This document shows, piece by piece, positions 43,709 to 54,598 of a DNA stretch of 64,000 nt. Position numbers and translations under genes: made by a program. The stretch is from assembly GCA_964016985.1 (NCBI GenBank), contig OZ024830.1:74245763-74309762 (forward strand), in the 5' to 3' direction. Within the stretch, counting starts at the first letter, position 1. Every line of letters starts with the position of its first letter. The notes beneath the pieces are model-generated. The model was not told where the DNA came from. It searched no databases and worked only from the letters and a program-made list of their open reading frames with translations. The stretch comes from Anodontia alba (lineage: Eukaryota > Mollusca > Bivalvia > Lucinida > Lucinidae).

Positions 43709-44490
43709 AACTAGGTCACCAGTTCAAATCAGCAGAAAATGTTGTTAACACTCTAGCGGTCACATTTTTGAAGCAATCATCATGAATCTTGCTCAAAAAG
43801 ATTGTCTTGATGATTTCTAGGTCAAGCTCATAACTGGGTCAGATGGGGTCTAAAACTAGGTCACCTGGCCACATCCGTGTAAAACCTTGTTAACTCTTTA
43901 GCGGTCACATTTATGAAGCAGTCATCATGATTCTTGCTCAAAATGTTTGTCTTGATGATTTCTAGGTCAGATTTGAAACTGGGTCACTTGGAGTCAAAAA
44001 CTAGGTCACCAGGCCAAAATAAAGGAAAACCTTGTTGATGCTCTAGAGGTCACATATTTGAAGTGATAATCATGAATCTTGCTCAAAATGTTTGTCTTCA
44101 TGATTTATGGTGACGTATATTTCACTGGTCAGTGACTCTTTTAAGTTTTTCCGTTTAGGTCAGTTTATAAGTAGTTTTTGATCCAACAGAGTGATATTTG
44201 GTATTTGTGAAGTGTTTGTGTTTAGGTCAGTTTCTCAGTAACTATTGCTCCTACAGCCAGTGATACTTAGTACATTGTACATGCATACATCTTAGCATGG
44301 CCTTTTGAGTCATCCATATTTGACCTTGACCTCTATTTTACAGTCCATTAGACGTGCTACATTGTCTTACTTGCTAATATAATCATTTTGAATTTTGATC
44401 AGAATGTTTGCCTGGATCAGTTTTAGGTCAGGTTCTCAAAGTGCTATTATAATCAGGTGAGCGTTACATGGCCATCATTGCCCTCTTGTT

Positions 44491-46211
44491 TCTTTTTTTT
44501 TTTTTTTTTTTTTTTTTTCTCTCCTTAGAGGCTGTTAAATTTAGATTGAAGACTATTATACACTAGAGTTCTGGAAATTGGTTCTGACAGTAGTGAGTCG
44601 GACCAAACTGACAGATAAGTTGTCAATTTGGTGATAAATAAAGAATAACTTTGGTCAGTTCTCCATAAAAAAACCTGAGTTATGGGTATTTATTTGAATT
44701 GCCTCAACAAGGCAGTTAAATGTATGGAAATTCAGTTGTTTTATTTATTTTTTTATTTTTTTATTTTTTTTTTCATATTTATCCAAATTTCTTTCCTTTA
44801 CAGTTGTGCATCAGACAAACAAGGATAATGAAAAAGCATAGTTATGGCTGAATTTATTTTGTTCATATCTAGTGTGTACATTTTCATGTTGTCTGACATA
44901 ATTGTTAGATTAGAATCAGTTTTGCTCATTACAGTCCTGTTATAATTAATTTCAGAGGCCAGAAAAGTAACAAATCAAATTTCTGTCGAAAAATGCAAGC
45001 TAGAAGAATAAATCTTAGATGACTAGTTGTACTACAATGTATATACACACTCTGTAAATGAAGTTTAACTTCTTGGTTCAGTTGTTCTTATTCCATTTTC
45101 TGTCTCTATCTGTACAGGTTAAAGTTCAGTCTTTTATCAGAAATTTCTCAAGGTCTGTTTTTATATCAAATGTAAGATAGCAAACTTTAATAAAAATGTA
45201 TTCACCCAGATTTTATTACTTATTCAAATAAGGTAATTAGCAAATTGTTTGTGCCAAAATTTTGCCATTTTGGTCCAAATACATTCTTTTTACCATTTTC
45301 ACAGACTTTAACATTAATCAAAACCACACAAAAAAGAAAAAATATATACTTCACGTTGTGTTGGGGTTACTTGTTCCCACTAGTGATATATAACATGTGG
45401 TTATACGATTTTTTATAACATGACGTTATTCAATGAATAACAGCGGGGTCATACGATAATAGTATGTATTATGTCATCACAACACGTCACGTACAAGAAT
45501 GATTGTTCCCCCTTTCTTAGTTTCCAAGTTATGCCCCTTTGATTATTTTTCCAAACATTCTTTTACGCGCCATAACTCATTAACCTTTGGGAATATCCTC
45601 ATGCAATTTTATAGAAACATGTACTAGGTCAGGATAACATGTTGCCTGTGTCCGTCCGTCCGTCTGTCCAGCAACATTCTTGTGTGCTCCATGACTCAGT
45701 AACTGTTCAGGATATTTTCATGCAATTTTATAGGAAAGTGTATTAGGTCAGGACGACATGTTGTGCACAAGAATGATTGTTCCCCCTTTCTTAGTTTTCC
45801 AAGTTATGCACCTTTGAATAATTTTTTCCCAACATTTTTGTACGCGCCATAACTCATTAACCGTTAAGAATATGTGCACAAAAATGGTTGTTTCCCCTTC
45901 CTTATTTTCCAATTCATATCCCTTTGATTAATTTTTCTAAATATTCTTGTACGCTTCTTAATTCAGTAACATTTCAGAATATCTTCATGCAATTTTATAG
46001 GAATTTGTATTAGGTCAGGATGACGGGTCTCGTACAAGAACGATTGTGCTCCCTTTCTAGTTACCAGTGGTTGGAGCTGGTAATTATTATTCCATAACTA
46101 TTCCTATGCAAATTAATTGTTTAGGCTATTCTCATTCAATCCTTAATGCCATAACCATATGAAATATTTTAATGAAATTTTGCAGGAATGTGTGTAACAA
46201 TGGGTCAGTAT
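44491..46211. other. AT-rich spacer with degenerate tandem repeats
   Basis: It begins with a poly-T run of about 30 bases at 44490-44518. From about 45480 a loose repeat is seen (GCGCCATAACTCATTAACC, TCATGCAATTTTATAGGAA, TAGGTCAGGATGAC; three to four diverged units) with CCGTCCGTCCGTCTGTCC at 45653. No gene recognised. Confidence 0.5.
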
Positions 46212-48229
46212 ACAAGAGGCCCACGGGCCACGGGTCGCTCACCTGAGTGACATAGCCACTGCAGATATGCAGATGTTATGCAACATTTTTCCAATCCTGT
46301 CATCGCAACTAATGAAAAGATCATCATTTAAGCAGTTCTTTATTTTGAAGAAGAAGATATATGGCATGCCAGTCAATTGAGCGTGATCATTTGAACAAAC
46401 TCTAAATGGCAGCCAGCTTCGATTTACAAACGGCATGATTTTAGCTGTTTTTGATCTACGAGTCACCCCAATACTTCCTACCAAGTTTCGAGTCAACTGG
46501 CCTTTCAGTTCAGGAGAAGAGGCCAAAAATAGATTTTCAAGATGGCTGCCATGGCGGCCATCTTGGATATCCGATTGGCATGATTTTAGCTATTTTTGAT
46601 CTACAAGTAACCCCAATGTGTCCTACGAAGTTTGGAGTCAATTGGCCTTTCGGTGCAGGAGAAGAAGCTAAATATAGATTTTCAAGATGGCGGCCATGGT
46701 GGCCATCTGGGATTTCTGATCAGAACGATTTTAGCTATATTTGATCTACAAGTCACTCTGATGCTTCCTACTAAGTTTCGAGTCAAGTGACTTTTGGGTT
46801 TAGGAGAAGAAGCGAAAAATAGATTTTCAAGATAGCTGCCATGGCGGCCATCTTGGATTTACGATCGGCATGATTTTAGCTATTTTTGATCTACAAGTCA
46901 CCCAAATGCTTCTTACCAAGTTTCGAGTCAACTGGCCTTTCGGTTCAGGAGAAGAAGCGAAAAATAGATTTTCAAGTTGGCGGCCATGGCGCCCATCCTG
47001 GTTTTACGATCGGCATGATTTTATCTATTTTTGATCTACAAGTCACCCCGATGCTTCCTACCAAGTTTGGAGTCAATTGGCCTTTCGGTTCAGGAGAACA
47101 AGCGAAAAATAGATTTTCAAGATGGCTGCTATGGCCGCCATCTTGGATTTCCGATAGGCACGATTTTAGCTATTTTTGATCTATAAGTCAACTCAATGCC
47201 TCCTACCAAATTTGGAGTCAATTGGCTTTTGGGTTTAGGAGTAGAAGCCAAAAATAGATTTTCAAGATGGCGGCCATGGCGGCCATCTTGGATTTCCGAT
47301 CAGCACGATTTTAGCTATTTTTGATCTACAAGTCATCCTGATGCTTCCTAGCAAGTTTGGAGTCAACTGGCCTTTCGGTTCAGGAGAAGAAGCAAAAAAA
47401 TAGATTTTCAAGATGGCAGGCATGGCGGCCATCTTGGATTTCCAATCGGCACGATTTTAGCCACTTTTGATCTACAAGTCACCCTGATGCTTCCTAGCAA
47501 ATTTGGAGTCAATTGGCCTTTCGGTTCAGGAGAAGAAGCGAAAAATATTTTCAAGATGGCGGCCATGGCGGCCATCTTGGATTTCCGATCGGCACGATTT
47601 TAGCTATTTTTGATCTACAAAAAAAGTCACCCTGATGCTTCCTAGCAAGTTTGGAGTCAACTGGCCTTTCTGTTCAGGAAAAGAAGCGAAAAATAGATTT
47701 TCAAGATGGCGGCCATGGCGGCCATCTTGGATTTCCGATCGGCACGATTTTAGCTATTTTTGATCTACAAGTCACCCTGATGCTTCCTAGCAAGTTTGGA
47801 GTCAACTGGCCTTTCGGTTCAGGAGAAGAAGCGAAAAATAGATTTTCAAGATGGCGGCCATGGCGGCCATCTTGGATTTCCGATCCGCACGATTTTAGCT
47901 ATTTTTGATCTACAAGTCACCCTGATGGTTCCTAGCAAGTTTGGAGTTAATTGGCCTTTCGGTTCAGGAGAAGAAGCGAAAAATAGATTTTCAAGATGGC
48001 GGCCATGGCGGCCATCTTGGATTTCCGATTGGAACGATTTTAGCTATTTTTGATCTACAAGTCACCCCGATGCTTCCTACCAAGTATCAAGTCAATTGGC
48101 CCAGGGGTGTAGGAGGACTAGGCTTTTAAAGCAATTGTTGACGCCGCACGACGGACGACTGACGACGCACGACGGACATTGACTGACCACAATAGCTCAC
48201 CATGAGCACTTTGTGCTCAGGTGAGCTAA
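46212..48229 (-). repeat. Interspersed element, type A core (reversed, best preserved)
   Basis: It starts ACAAGAGGCCCACGGGCC and ends GCTCAGGTGAGCTAA. Monomers are strikingly regular at 145 bp (equivalent frame starts at 47651, 47796 and 47941), each with a GATGGCGGCCATGGCGGCCATC near-palindrome. Because 145 is not a multiple of three, the frame rotates from unit to unit, and the 85-97-codon frames are not genes. This copy also gives the empty site for the insertion at 31005. Confidence 0.92.
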
Positions 48230-48773
48230 TAAAGAGCAAGAACAACAACTCTGGCTTATTTATGTCCTGAATTATTTGCCCTATAAATAAATTTTCTTTT
48301 CCTTATCTAATGCCTCAACCATTTTATATATTTTAACGAAACATAATGATGGTGTGTATATTGCAAAGGGAATACATTATGACCAAGAATGGCAACTCTA
48401 GTTTACCTATTTTATAAATTATTTCCCTGGTTTGACCTGCATTTTTCAACATCTGTGCCACTTCATCCTGTATGCTTTTTTTCATTTATAATAACAGTAT
48501 TTAATATGTTATTTGTTTTAATATAGGTGAAATCATTAATTACAGAGTTGCTATTCCTGTTTGTCTGCCTGTCCATCTTTTAGCCCAACACATAGTGTAC
48601 ATTGGTTACAACTCCTTTAAAAATGTTTGCCCAACTGTCTTAGCAAATGGATGTATAATGCGCGGCTTGTGAAGCTTTTGTTTTTTTATGCTTTAGATTT
48701 ATGAAATGAACTTCAGATTCTCCTGCAACAGACAATTTATCGCTTAGACCTCAGATGAGACAGACTGTGGATC

Positions 48774-50752
48774 TTTTTAGCTCACCTGAGCACAGCTCAG
48801 GGTGAGCTATTGAGATCAACCTCTGTCTGTCGTCTGTTGTTCATCGTCCATTGTCCATCGTTAACAATTAGTATGTTAACACTCTAGCCATACTTTTACA
48901 CAGTCTTGATGAAACTTGCTAATAAGGTTTGCCCCTATGAAATCTAGGTCAAGTTTGAAACTAGGCCACTTGGGGTAAAAAACTAGGTCACCAAGTCAAA
49001 TCAAAGGAAAATATTGTTAACAGACTAGAGGTCACATTTTTCAAGCAATCATCATGAATCTTGTTCAAAATGTTTGTCTTGATGAAGTTTGAAATTTGGT
49101 CACTTGGGGTTAAAAACAAGGTAACCAGGCAAACCAAAGGAAAATCTTGTTAACATTCTAGCGATAAAATTTTTGAAGCTATCATCATGAATCTTGCTCA
49201 AAATGTTTGTCTTGATGATTTCTAGGTCAAGTTCGAAACTGGGTCACTTGGATTCAAAAACTAGTCACCAGGCCAAATCAAAGGAAAACCTTGTTAACAC
49301 TCTAGCGGTAAAATTTTTTTAGCAGTCATCATAAATCTTGCTCAAAATGTTTGTTTTGATGATTTCTATGTGGTTCGCAACTTGGTCACTTTGGGTCAAA
49401 AACTAGGTCACTTGGCCAAATCAAAAGAAGACCTTGTTAACATTCTACTAAAGGTCACATTTTTTACGCAATCATCATGAATCTTGCTCAAAATGTTTAT
49501 CTTGATGATTTCTAGGTTAAGTTCAAAACCGAGTCACTTGGGGCTAAAAACTAGGTCACCAGGTCAAATCAACGAAAACCTTGTTAACACTCTAGTGGTC
49601 ACATTTTTGAGGCAATCATCATGAATCTTGCTCAAAATATTTATCTTGATGATTTCTAGGTCAAGTTTGAAACTTGGCTACTTGTGGTCAAAAACTAGGT
49701 CGCCAAACCAAATCAGAGGAAAACCTTTTTAACACTCTAGCATTCACATTTTGTAAGCTATCATCATGACTCATGTTCAAAATATTTGTGTACGAGTTCT
49801 AGATCAAGTTCAGAACTGGGTCACTTGGGGTCAGAAACTAGATCATCAGGCCAAATCAAAGGAAAACCTTGTTATCAGTCTATAGTTCACGTTTTTGAAT
49901 CAGTCATCATGAATCTTGACCAAAATGTTTTTCTTGATGATTTCAAGGTCAAATTCGGAGCTGGATCATTTTGGGTTAAAAACTAGGTCACCATGCCAAA
50001 TCAAGAGAAAACCTTGTTAATACTGTGGAGGTCACATTTCTGGAGCAATCATAATGAATCTTTCTCAAAATGTTTGTCTTGGTGATTTCTAGGTCAGGTT
50101 TGAAACTGGGTCACTTGGGGTCAAAACAAGGTCATCAGGCCAAATCAAAGGAAAACCTTGTTAACACTCCATCGATCACATTCTTTAAATAATCATCATG
50201 AATATTGCTCATAATGTTTCTCTTGATGATTTCTAGATATTTTTTAAAACTGGATCACTTAGTTATAAACTAGGTCACCATTGTAGAGGTCACATTTTTG
50301 AAGCGATCATCATGAATCTTGTTCAAAATGTTTGTCTTGATGATTTCTAGGTGAAGTTTGGAACTGGGTCACTTATGACATATTTCATGGTCCAGTGACT
50401 TTATTAAGTTTTTTTTTCCGTTTAGGTCAGTTTCTCAGTAACCATTAGTTCTACAGAGTGATATTTGGCACTTGTGAAGTGTATGTGTTTAGGTCAGTTT
50501 CTTAGTAACTTTTGCTCCTACAGCCAGTGATACTTAGCACATGCATACATCTTAGCATGGCCTCTTTATTGCAGTCATCCATATTTGACCTTGACCTCTA
50601 TTTCACAGTCCATTAGACATGCTACATTGTCTTCTTAATATATTCATTATGAATTTTGGTCTGAATGTTTGCCTTGATTTGTTCTAAGTCAGGTTCCCGA
50701 AGTGCTGTGATACTCAGGTGAGCTTCACAGGGCCATAATGGCCCTCTTGTTT
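48774..50752 (+). repeat. Interspersed element, type C core
   Basis: It opens TTTTTAGCTCACCTGAGC and closes ACTCAGGTGAGCTTCACAGG, GCCATAATGGCCCTCTTG. Tandem units step at about 143-145 bp (TTGTTAACA at 49147, 49291 and 49434). It has no nested insertions, unlike the 41-kb copy. Confidence 0.9.
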
Positions 50753-50769
50753 ATGCAAATGATATCAAA

Positions 50770-51030
50770 CACTAGTGAAATAATATAATATCATTTCACT
50801 AGTGACTGTTGCACTGAAGCGAGCGAGGACTTGTTATGTTTATGTGTTGCTGTAGATGTTATTTTCTGCTATAAAATAAAAAGAAAATCTACCTCCTTTC
50901 GATGGATACCAAAAATATTTCATCTCGTTTGCTGAAAATTAACATTTGAATTTTCACTCATGCTTCCCACTCGTGAAAATCTGAATGTTTTCAGCACGCA
51001 CGATGAAATATTCTTGTTATCCACCTAAAA
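50770..51030. repeat. Hairpin and fold-back upstream of the helicase exon
   Basis: CACTAGTGAAAT...ATTTCACTAGTG forms a hairpin at 50770-50804. Then ATTTCATCTCGTTTGCTGAAAA (about 50920) is imperfectly inverted at CTTTTCAGCACGCACGATGAAAT-like sequence (about 50985-51020). Likely a MITE in the intron before the helicase exon. No upstream helicase motifs (Walker A, DExH) are seen in it. Confidence 0.5.
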
Positions 51031-51208
51031 AAATTAAATAACCTCTATGAACTAAGATCATCAGGCCAATCAGAAATTTAAACTTAAAATTTATATATGA
51101 TTCACAGTCACCAGTGGAAATACGAAAAATGTGGTATCAAAACTATAGAATTTGATACAAATTGTGTTGAGGTTTATTGGCACGTGATATTGTTTCATAT
51201 GCTTTCAG

Positions 51209-51771
51209 CGTATATTCAGGAGATCGGAAGAGCAGGGAGGGATGGGTTGCCGGCAGATGCAGTTGTACATTTTAATAACAGTGACATTTCAACAGCAGCA
51301 AAGGTGACAGATGAAATCCGCGAATTTTGCATGACTAAGCAATGCAGAAGAGAATACCCATGTCAACATTTTGGTAGCTAACCCGAGAAGAAGTTTAAGT
51401 TTCCGCATGAGTGCTGTGACAAATGTGAAAGACTTTGTGACTGTGATTATTGTCTTTGTACAAATGTAATGAATATGAAGTCGGATTCGAATGTAAGTAT
51501 GAGTGGTAAAGATGAAGAAGTTTCTTCATATGGTGAAAGAGTTAGCTGTGTCTATCAGGCGCTAATTGACTACTTCACTCTGGGAAATGCTGCCTTAGGT
51601 CCTACAGGATCTCTGAACACTGGACTATCAGAACAGCTGGATAAAGATATAGCAGAAAACTTCACCTTCTATACTTATGAAAACATAAGTTATTATCCCA
51701 CATTACAGAGCTGTGTGGCAGAGAATGTAGTCGCAATAATAGACCAATGCAACACTTTGCATGCTGGATAA
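51209..51771 (+). CDS. RecQ-type DNA helicase, final exon (with in-frame stop)
   Basis: An acceptor TTCATATGCTTTCAG precedes 51209. The frame gives (A)YIQEIGRAGRDGLPADAV, which is helicase motif VI of the RecQ family, then EFCMTKQCRREYPCQHFG, and after a TAA (51379-51381) the same frame continues PEKKFKFPHECCDKCERLCD with CDYC. The CRR..HFG...CC..C pattern is the RecQ zinc-binding region. The C-terminal stretch to 51771 is unrecognised. Motifs I-V are absent from the window's nearby sequence, so earlier exons are lost, lie beyond repeats, or were not recognised. The in-frame TAA suggests a pseudogene, a truncated product ending at the zinc site, or a sequencing error. It is the RecQ family; which member is not clear. 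Confidence 0.85.
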
Positions 51772-52050
51772 ACATTTCTAAGGCAAAATTTTAAAACATT
51801 TTACCTATTTTTTCTTAGAAAATAGGATTTGACATTTCATTAGTTAACAAGGTGGTTATATACTTTTGCTGTTGTGATAAACTTCTCTTCTCCAGAAATT
51901 GTTTCTATTTGCAAAATTCTTTCAGCTGTATCCAGCTCTGAGTTACATGAAACAAAGTGAAATGAGAAGAAACTGTTTAAAATTGGTTTTATTCAGCAGT
52001 TAACCAATAAAAATGGCAGAAAACACACTGAAATGTATACCTGGGTCCTA

Positions 52051-52445
52051 TGGCAAGCCGCATTACTATTTATTCTATAAATCTGATATATTATATAAAA
52101 TATCTTACATGAATAAGATATCTAATATGTCAAGTAAGATATCTTATATGCTAAATAAAATATCTGATATGCTATATAAGATTTCTTAATTAACATATAA
52201 GATATCTTATATACTATAACAAATATCTGATATACTATATAAGATATCTTATATGGGATATAAGATATCTTATTTACTAAAGATGATATCACATTTATTC
52301 AATCAAACAAGATACCTCATTTAGTATATCAGATATCTTACTTAGTGTATCAAATATCTATATTAAGATATATCTTAATTAACAAATAAGGTATCTTGTA
52401 TGGTAAATAAGATATATGTGGAACTAAATCAGATATATATATTAT
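52051..52445. repeat. GATATC phased palindrome array, block 0 (one end missing)
   Basis: It starts TGGCAAGCCGCATTACTATT, then a run of GATATC-centred palindromes; sites at 52117 and 52138 are 21 bp apart. The right inverted end is not found; from about 52465 a different hairpin element (GTACTCATTAGACGAGGTGC) takes over, followed by a short GATATC remnant to about 52690. Confidence 0.75.
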
Positions 52446-52464
52446 ACATAGGTCTAGATAAGGG

Positions 52465-52600
52465 AGGGTATCCAGTAAATATTTTTTCTTATTTCTCCAT
52501 GAAACATATGTTGTGGGTACTCATTAGACGAGGTGCTTCTAATGAGTACCCACAACATATGTTTTCATGGAAAAATTAGAAAACTATCAATACTTTTGGA
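52465..52600. repeat. Hairpin element in the palindrome array
   Basis: ACATATGTTGTGGGTACTCATTAGA and its inverse TCTAATGAGTACCCACAACATATGT surround a short CGAGGTGCT loop, a stem of about 25 bp. It belongs to the hairpin family of 19.8 and 27.5 kb; a partial copy at 54350-54420 flanks the array on its other side. Confidence 0.7.
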
Positions 52601-53023
52601 TTGAAAAAACACCTTAACTAGTGCTATGTTATATCAGATTATATAGGATAAAATATATCTAATATAGGAAATAAGATATCTGAATTAGAAGAGTGGTCAT
52701 AGCATATGACTTTTATGAAATGAGCCTTGAGCAAGTTCGATAAATTTCATAAGAAATGAGCACGAGTGTAAGATTTTGATTATCACATGATCAATGCAAA
52801 TCAAATTTTACTGCTTAAGAATTTAAAAGAAAAATCAGTAGAAAACATAAGGCTGTCATGGGTGGCATCATGACTTTATGTGCCAGTAAACATGTGTTAT
52901 TACACATGTGGTCATACGATCTTATAATACCCCTATAAACCCCAGTTTTCTCTACAGAAAGTGGGGTTTACAGGAGTATTCATTTCAAGGACTTGATAGC
53001 GCGATAAATACATGGCGGCTTCA

Positions 53024-53584
53024 TGGCAAGCCGTTTTACTATTTATTAGGCAAAATAGATATCTTAAATATTATATCAGATATCTTATATAGGATATAAG
53101 CTATCTAATATAGGATATAAGATATCTGATATACTAATTCAGAATCTTATATCCTATAGGAGATACCTTATATACTATATAAGATATCTGATATAATATA
53201 TCTTATTTAATTCTACATATAAGATATCTAATTTACTATATAAGATATCTTGTTAAATAAGATATCTTAATTATTAATATAGATATCTAATATACTAAAT
53301 AAGATATCTGATATACTAAATGAGATACGTTATTTGATTGAATAAATGAGATATCTTCTTTAGTAAATAAGATATCTTTTATCCTATATATTTTACACAG
53401 CATATAAGATATCTTATATAGCATATTAGATATCTTATATGTCAATTCAGATATCTTATGTAGCATATTAGATATCTTAATTGACATATCAGATATCTAT
53501 TTTATACACGATATCTGATATATAAGATATCTGATATATTAAATCAGATATCTGATTTATAGAATAAATAGTAAAACGGCTTGC
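53024..53584. mobile_element. Inverted-end unit with GATATC array (unit 1)
   Basis: The left end TGGCAAGCCGTTTTACTATT and right end AATAGTAAAACGGCTTGC are inverted matches (about 28 bp including TATTTATT/AATAAATA). The interior is almost wholly TATAAGATATCTTATAT-like palindromes at 21-bp steps. No enzyme is encoded; the 66-codon frame at 53287-53487 translates the repeat. Confidence 0.8.
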
Positions 53585-54133
53585 TGGCAAGCCGTTTTAC
53601 TATTTATTATACATTATATCAGATATCTTATATAGGATATAAGATATCTAATATAGGATATAAGATATCTGAATTAGTATATCAGATATCTTATATCCTA
53701 TTTAAGATATCTTATATCCTATATAAGATATCTGATATTTCATATTAGATATTTAATTCCACATATAAGATATCTTATTTACCATATAAGATATCTTATT
53801 TGTTAAATAAGATATCTAATACATTAATATAAATATCTGGTATATTAAATAAGATATCTGATATACTAAATGAGCCATCTTATTTAATTAAATGAGATAT
53901 CTTCTTTAGTAAATACGATATCTTATATCCTGTATAAGATATCTTATATAGCATATCAGATATCTTATATAGCATATGAGGTATCTTATATGCCAAATAA
54001 GATATCTTATACAGCATATCAGATATCTTATATAGCATATAAAATATCTTAATTGACCTATAAGATATCTTATTTATATCAGATATCTGATATAATATCT
54101 GATTTATAGAATAAATAGTAAAATGGCTTGCCA
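53585..54133. mobile_element. Inverted-end unit with GATATC array (unit 2)
   Basis: It directly abuts unit 1: TGGCAAGCCGTTTTACTATT to AATAGTAAAATGGCTTGCCA. GATATC (or one-base variants) occur at 53643, 53664, 53685, 53706 and 53727 and again at 53959, 53980, 54001 and 54022, i.e. exact 21-bp spacing. The minus-strand frame at 53880-54134 is therefore a seven-residue repeat (MLYKISD/MLYKISY). Confidence 0.85.
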
Positions 54134-54598
54134 TACGGCTTGAACAATTTTTAAGTAGAGAGCTACCTAAGGACCATTAATAATGCATCAACATTTATTA
54201 GAAGCGCTCTGGTGTGGCACTCCTTATGAGCTTCCAAACAATATGTCTGTAGATAACTGTTAAAAAATCACAGCCGTTTTTGGTTTTAAAAGTATTTTAT
54301 CCAATGATTTAGTTTGTATCTCATCTTCATAACAAAACTTAATGCTATGATTACTCATTAGAGGCACCTGACAGAGGCACTTCTAATTAGTACCCATAAC
54401 ATATGTTTTCATGGATAAATATTAAAAATAGTTATCTGATACTCCTTCTACCTGGAACTGTTATACTTAAATAACTCTAGGACCAAGCTTTAGCTAAATG
54501 GAATTGTAACCAGTCTGTGAGACTATGCCCAGTAACTTATTCCATCTGAGAAAGCTGTCTTTATTCATCTTTATTTATCAGTTGTTGTTTCTACTGGC

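Larger units (their letters stand above)
40968..44490 (+). repeat. Interspersed element, type C core, with two nested insertions
   Basis: It opens TTTTTAGCTCACCGGAG and closes CAGGTGAGCGTTACATGGCC, ATCATTGCCCTCTTG. The core is a tandem repeat of about 145 bp (AACTAGGTCACCAGGCCAAA, GTTAACACTCTAGCGGTCAC, CATCATGAATCTTGCTCAAA). Interrupted by a TTAA element (41043-41256) and by a type D element (42021-43708). Confidence 0.88.

Noticed and set aside
51097..51208. Upstream extension of the RecQ frame to the ATG at 51097
   Set aside because: The added residues do not resemble helicase motif V sequence, and a clear splice acceptor lies at 51208.
52051..54133. CRISPR-like array
   Set aside because: The repeats are palindromes with no unique spacers and the window is eukaryotic.
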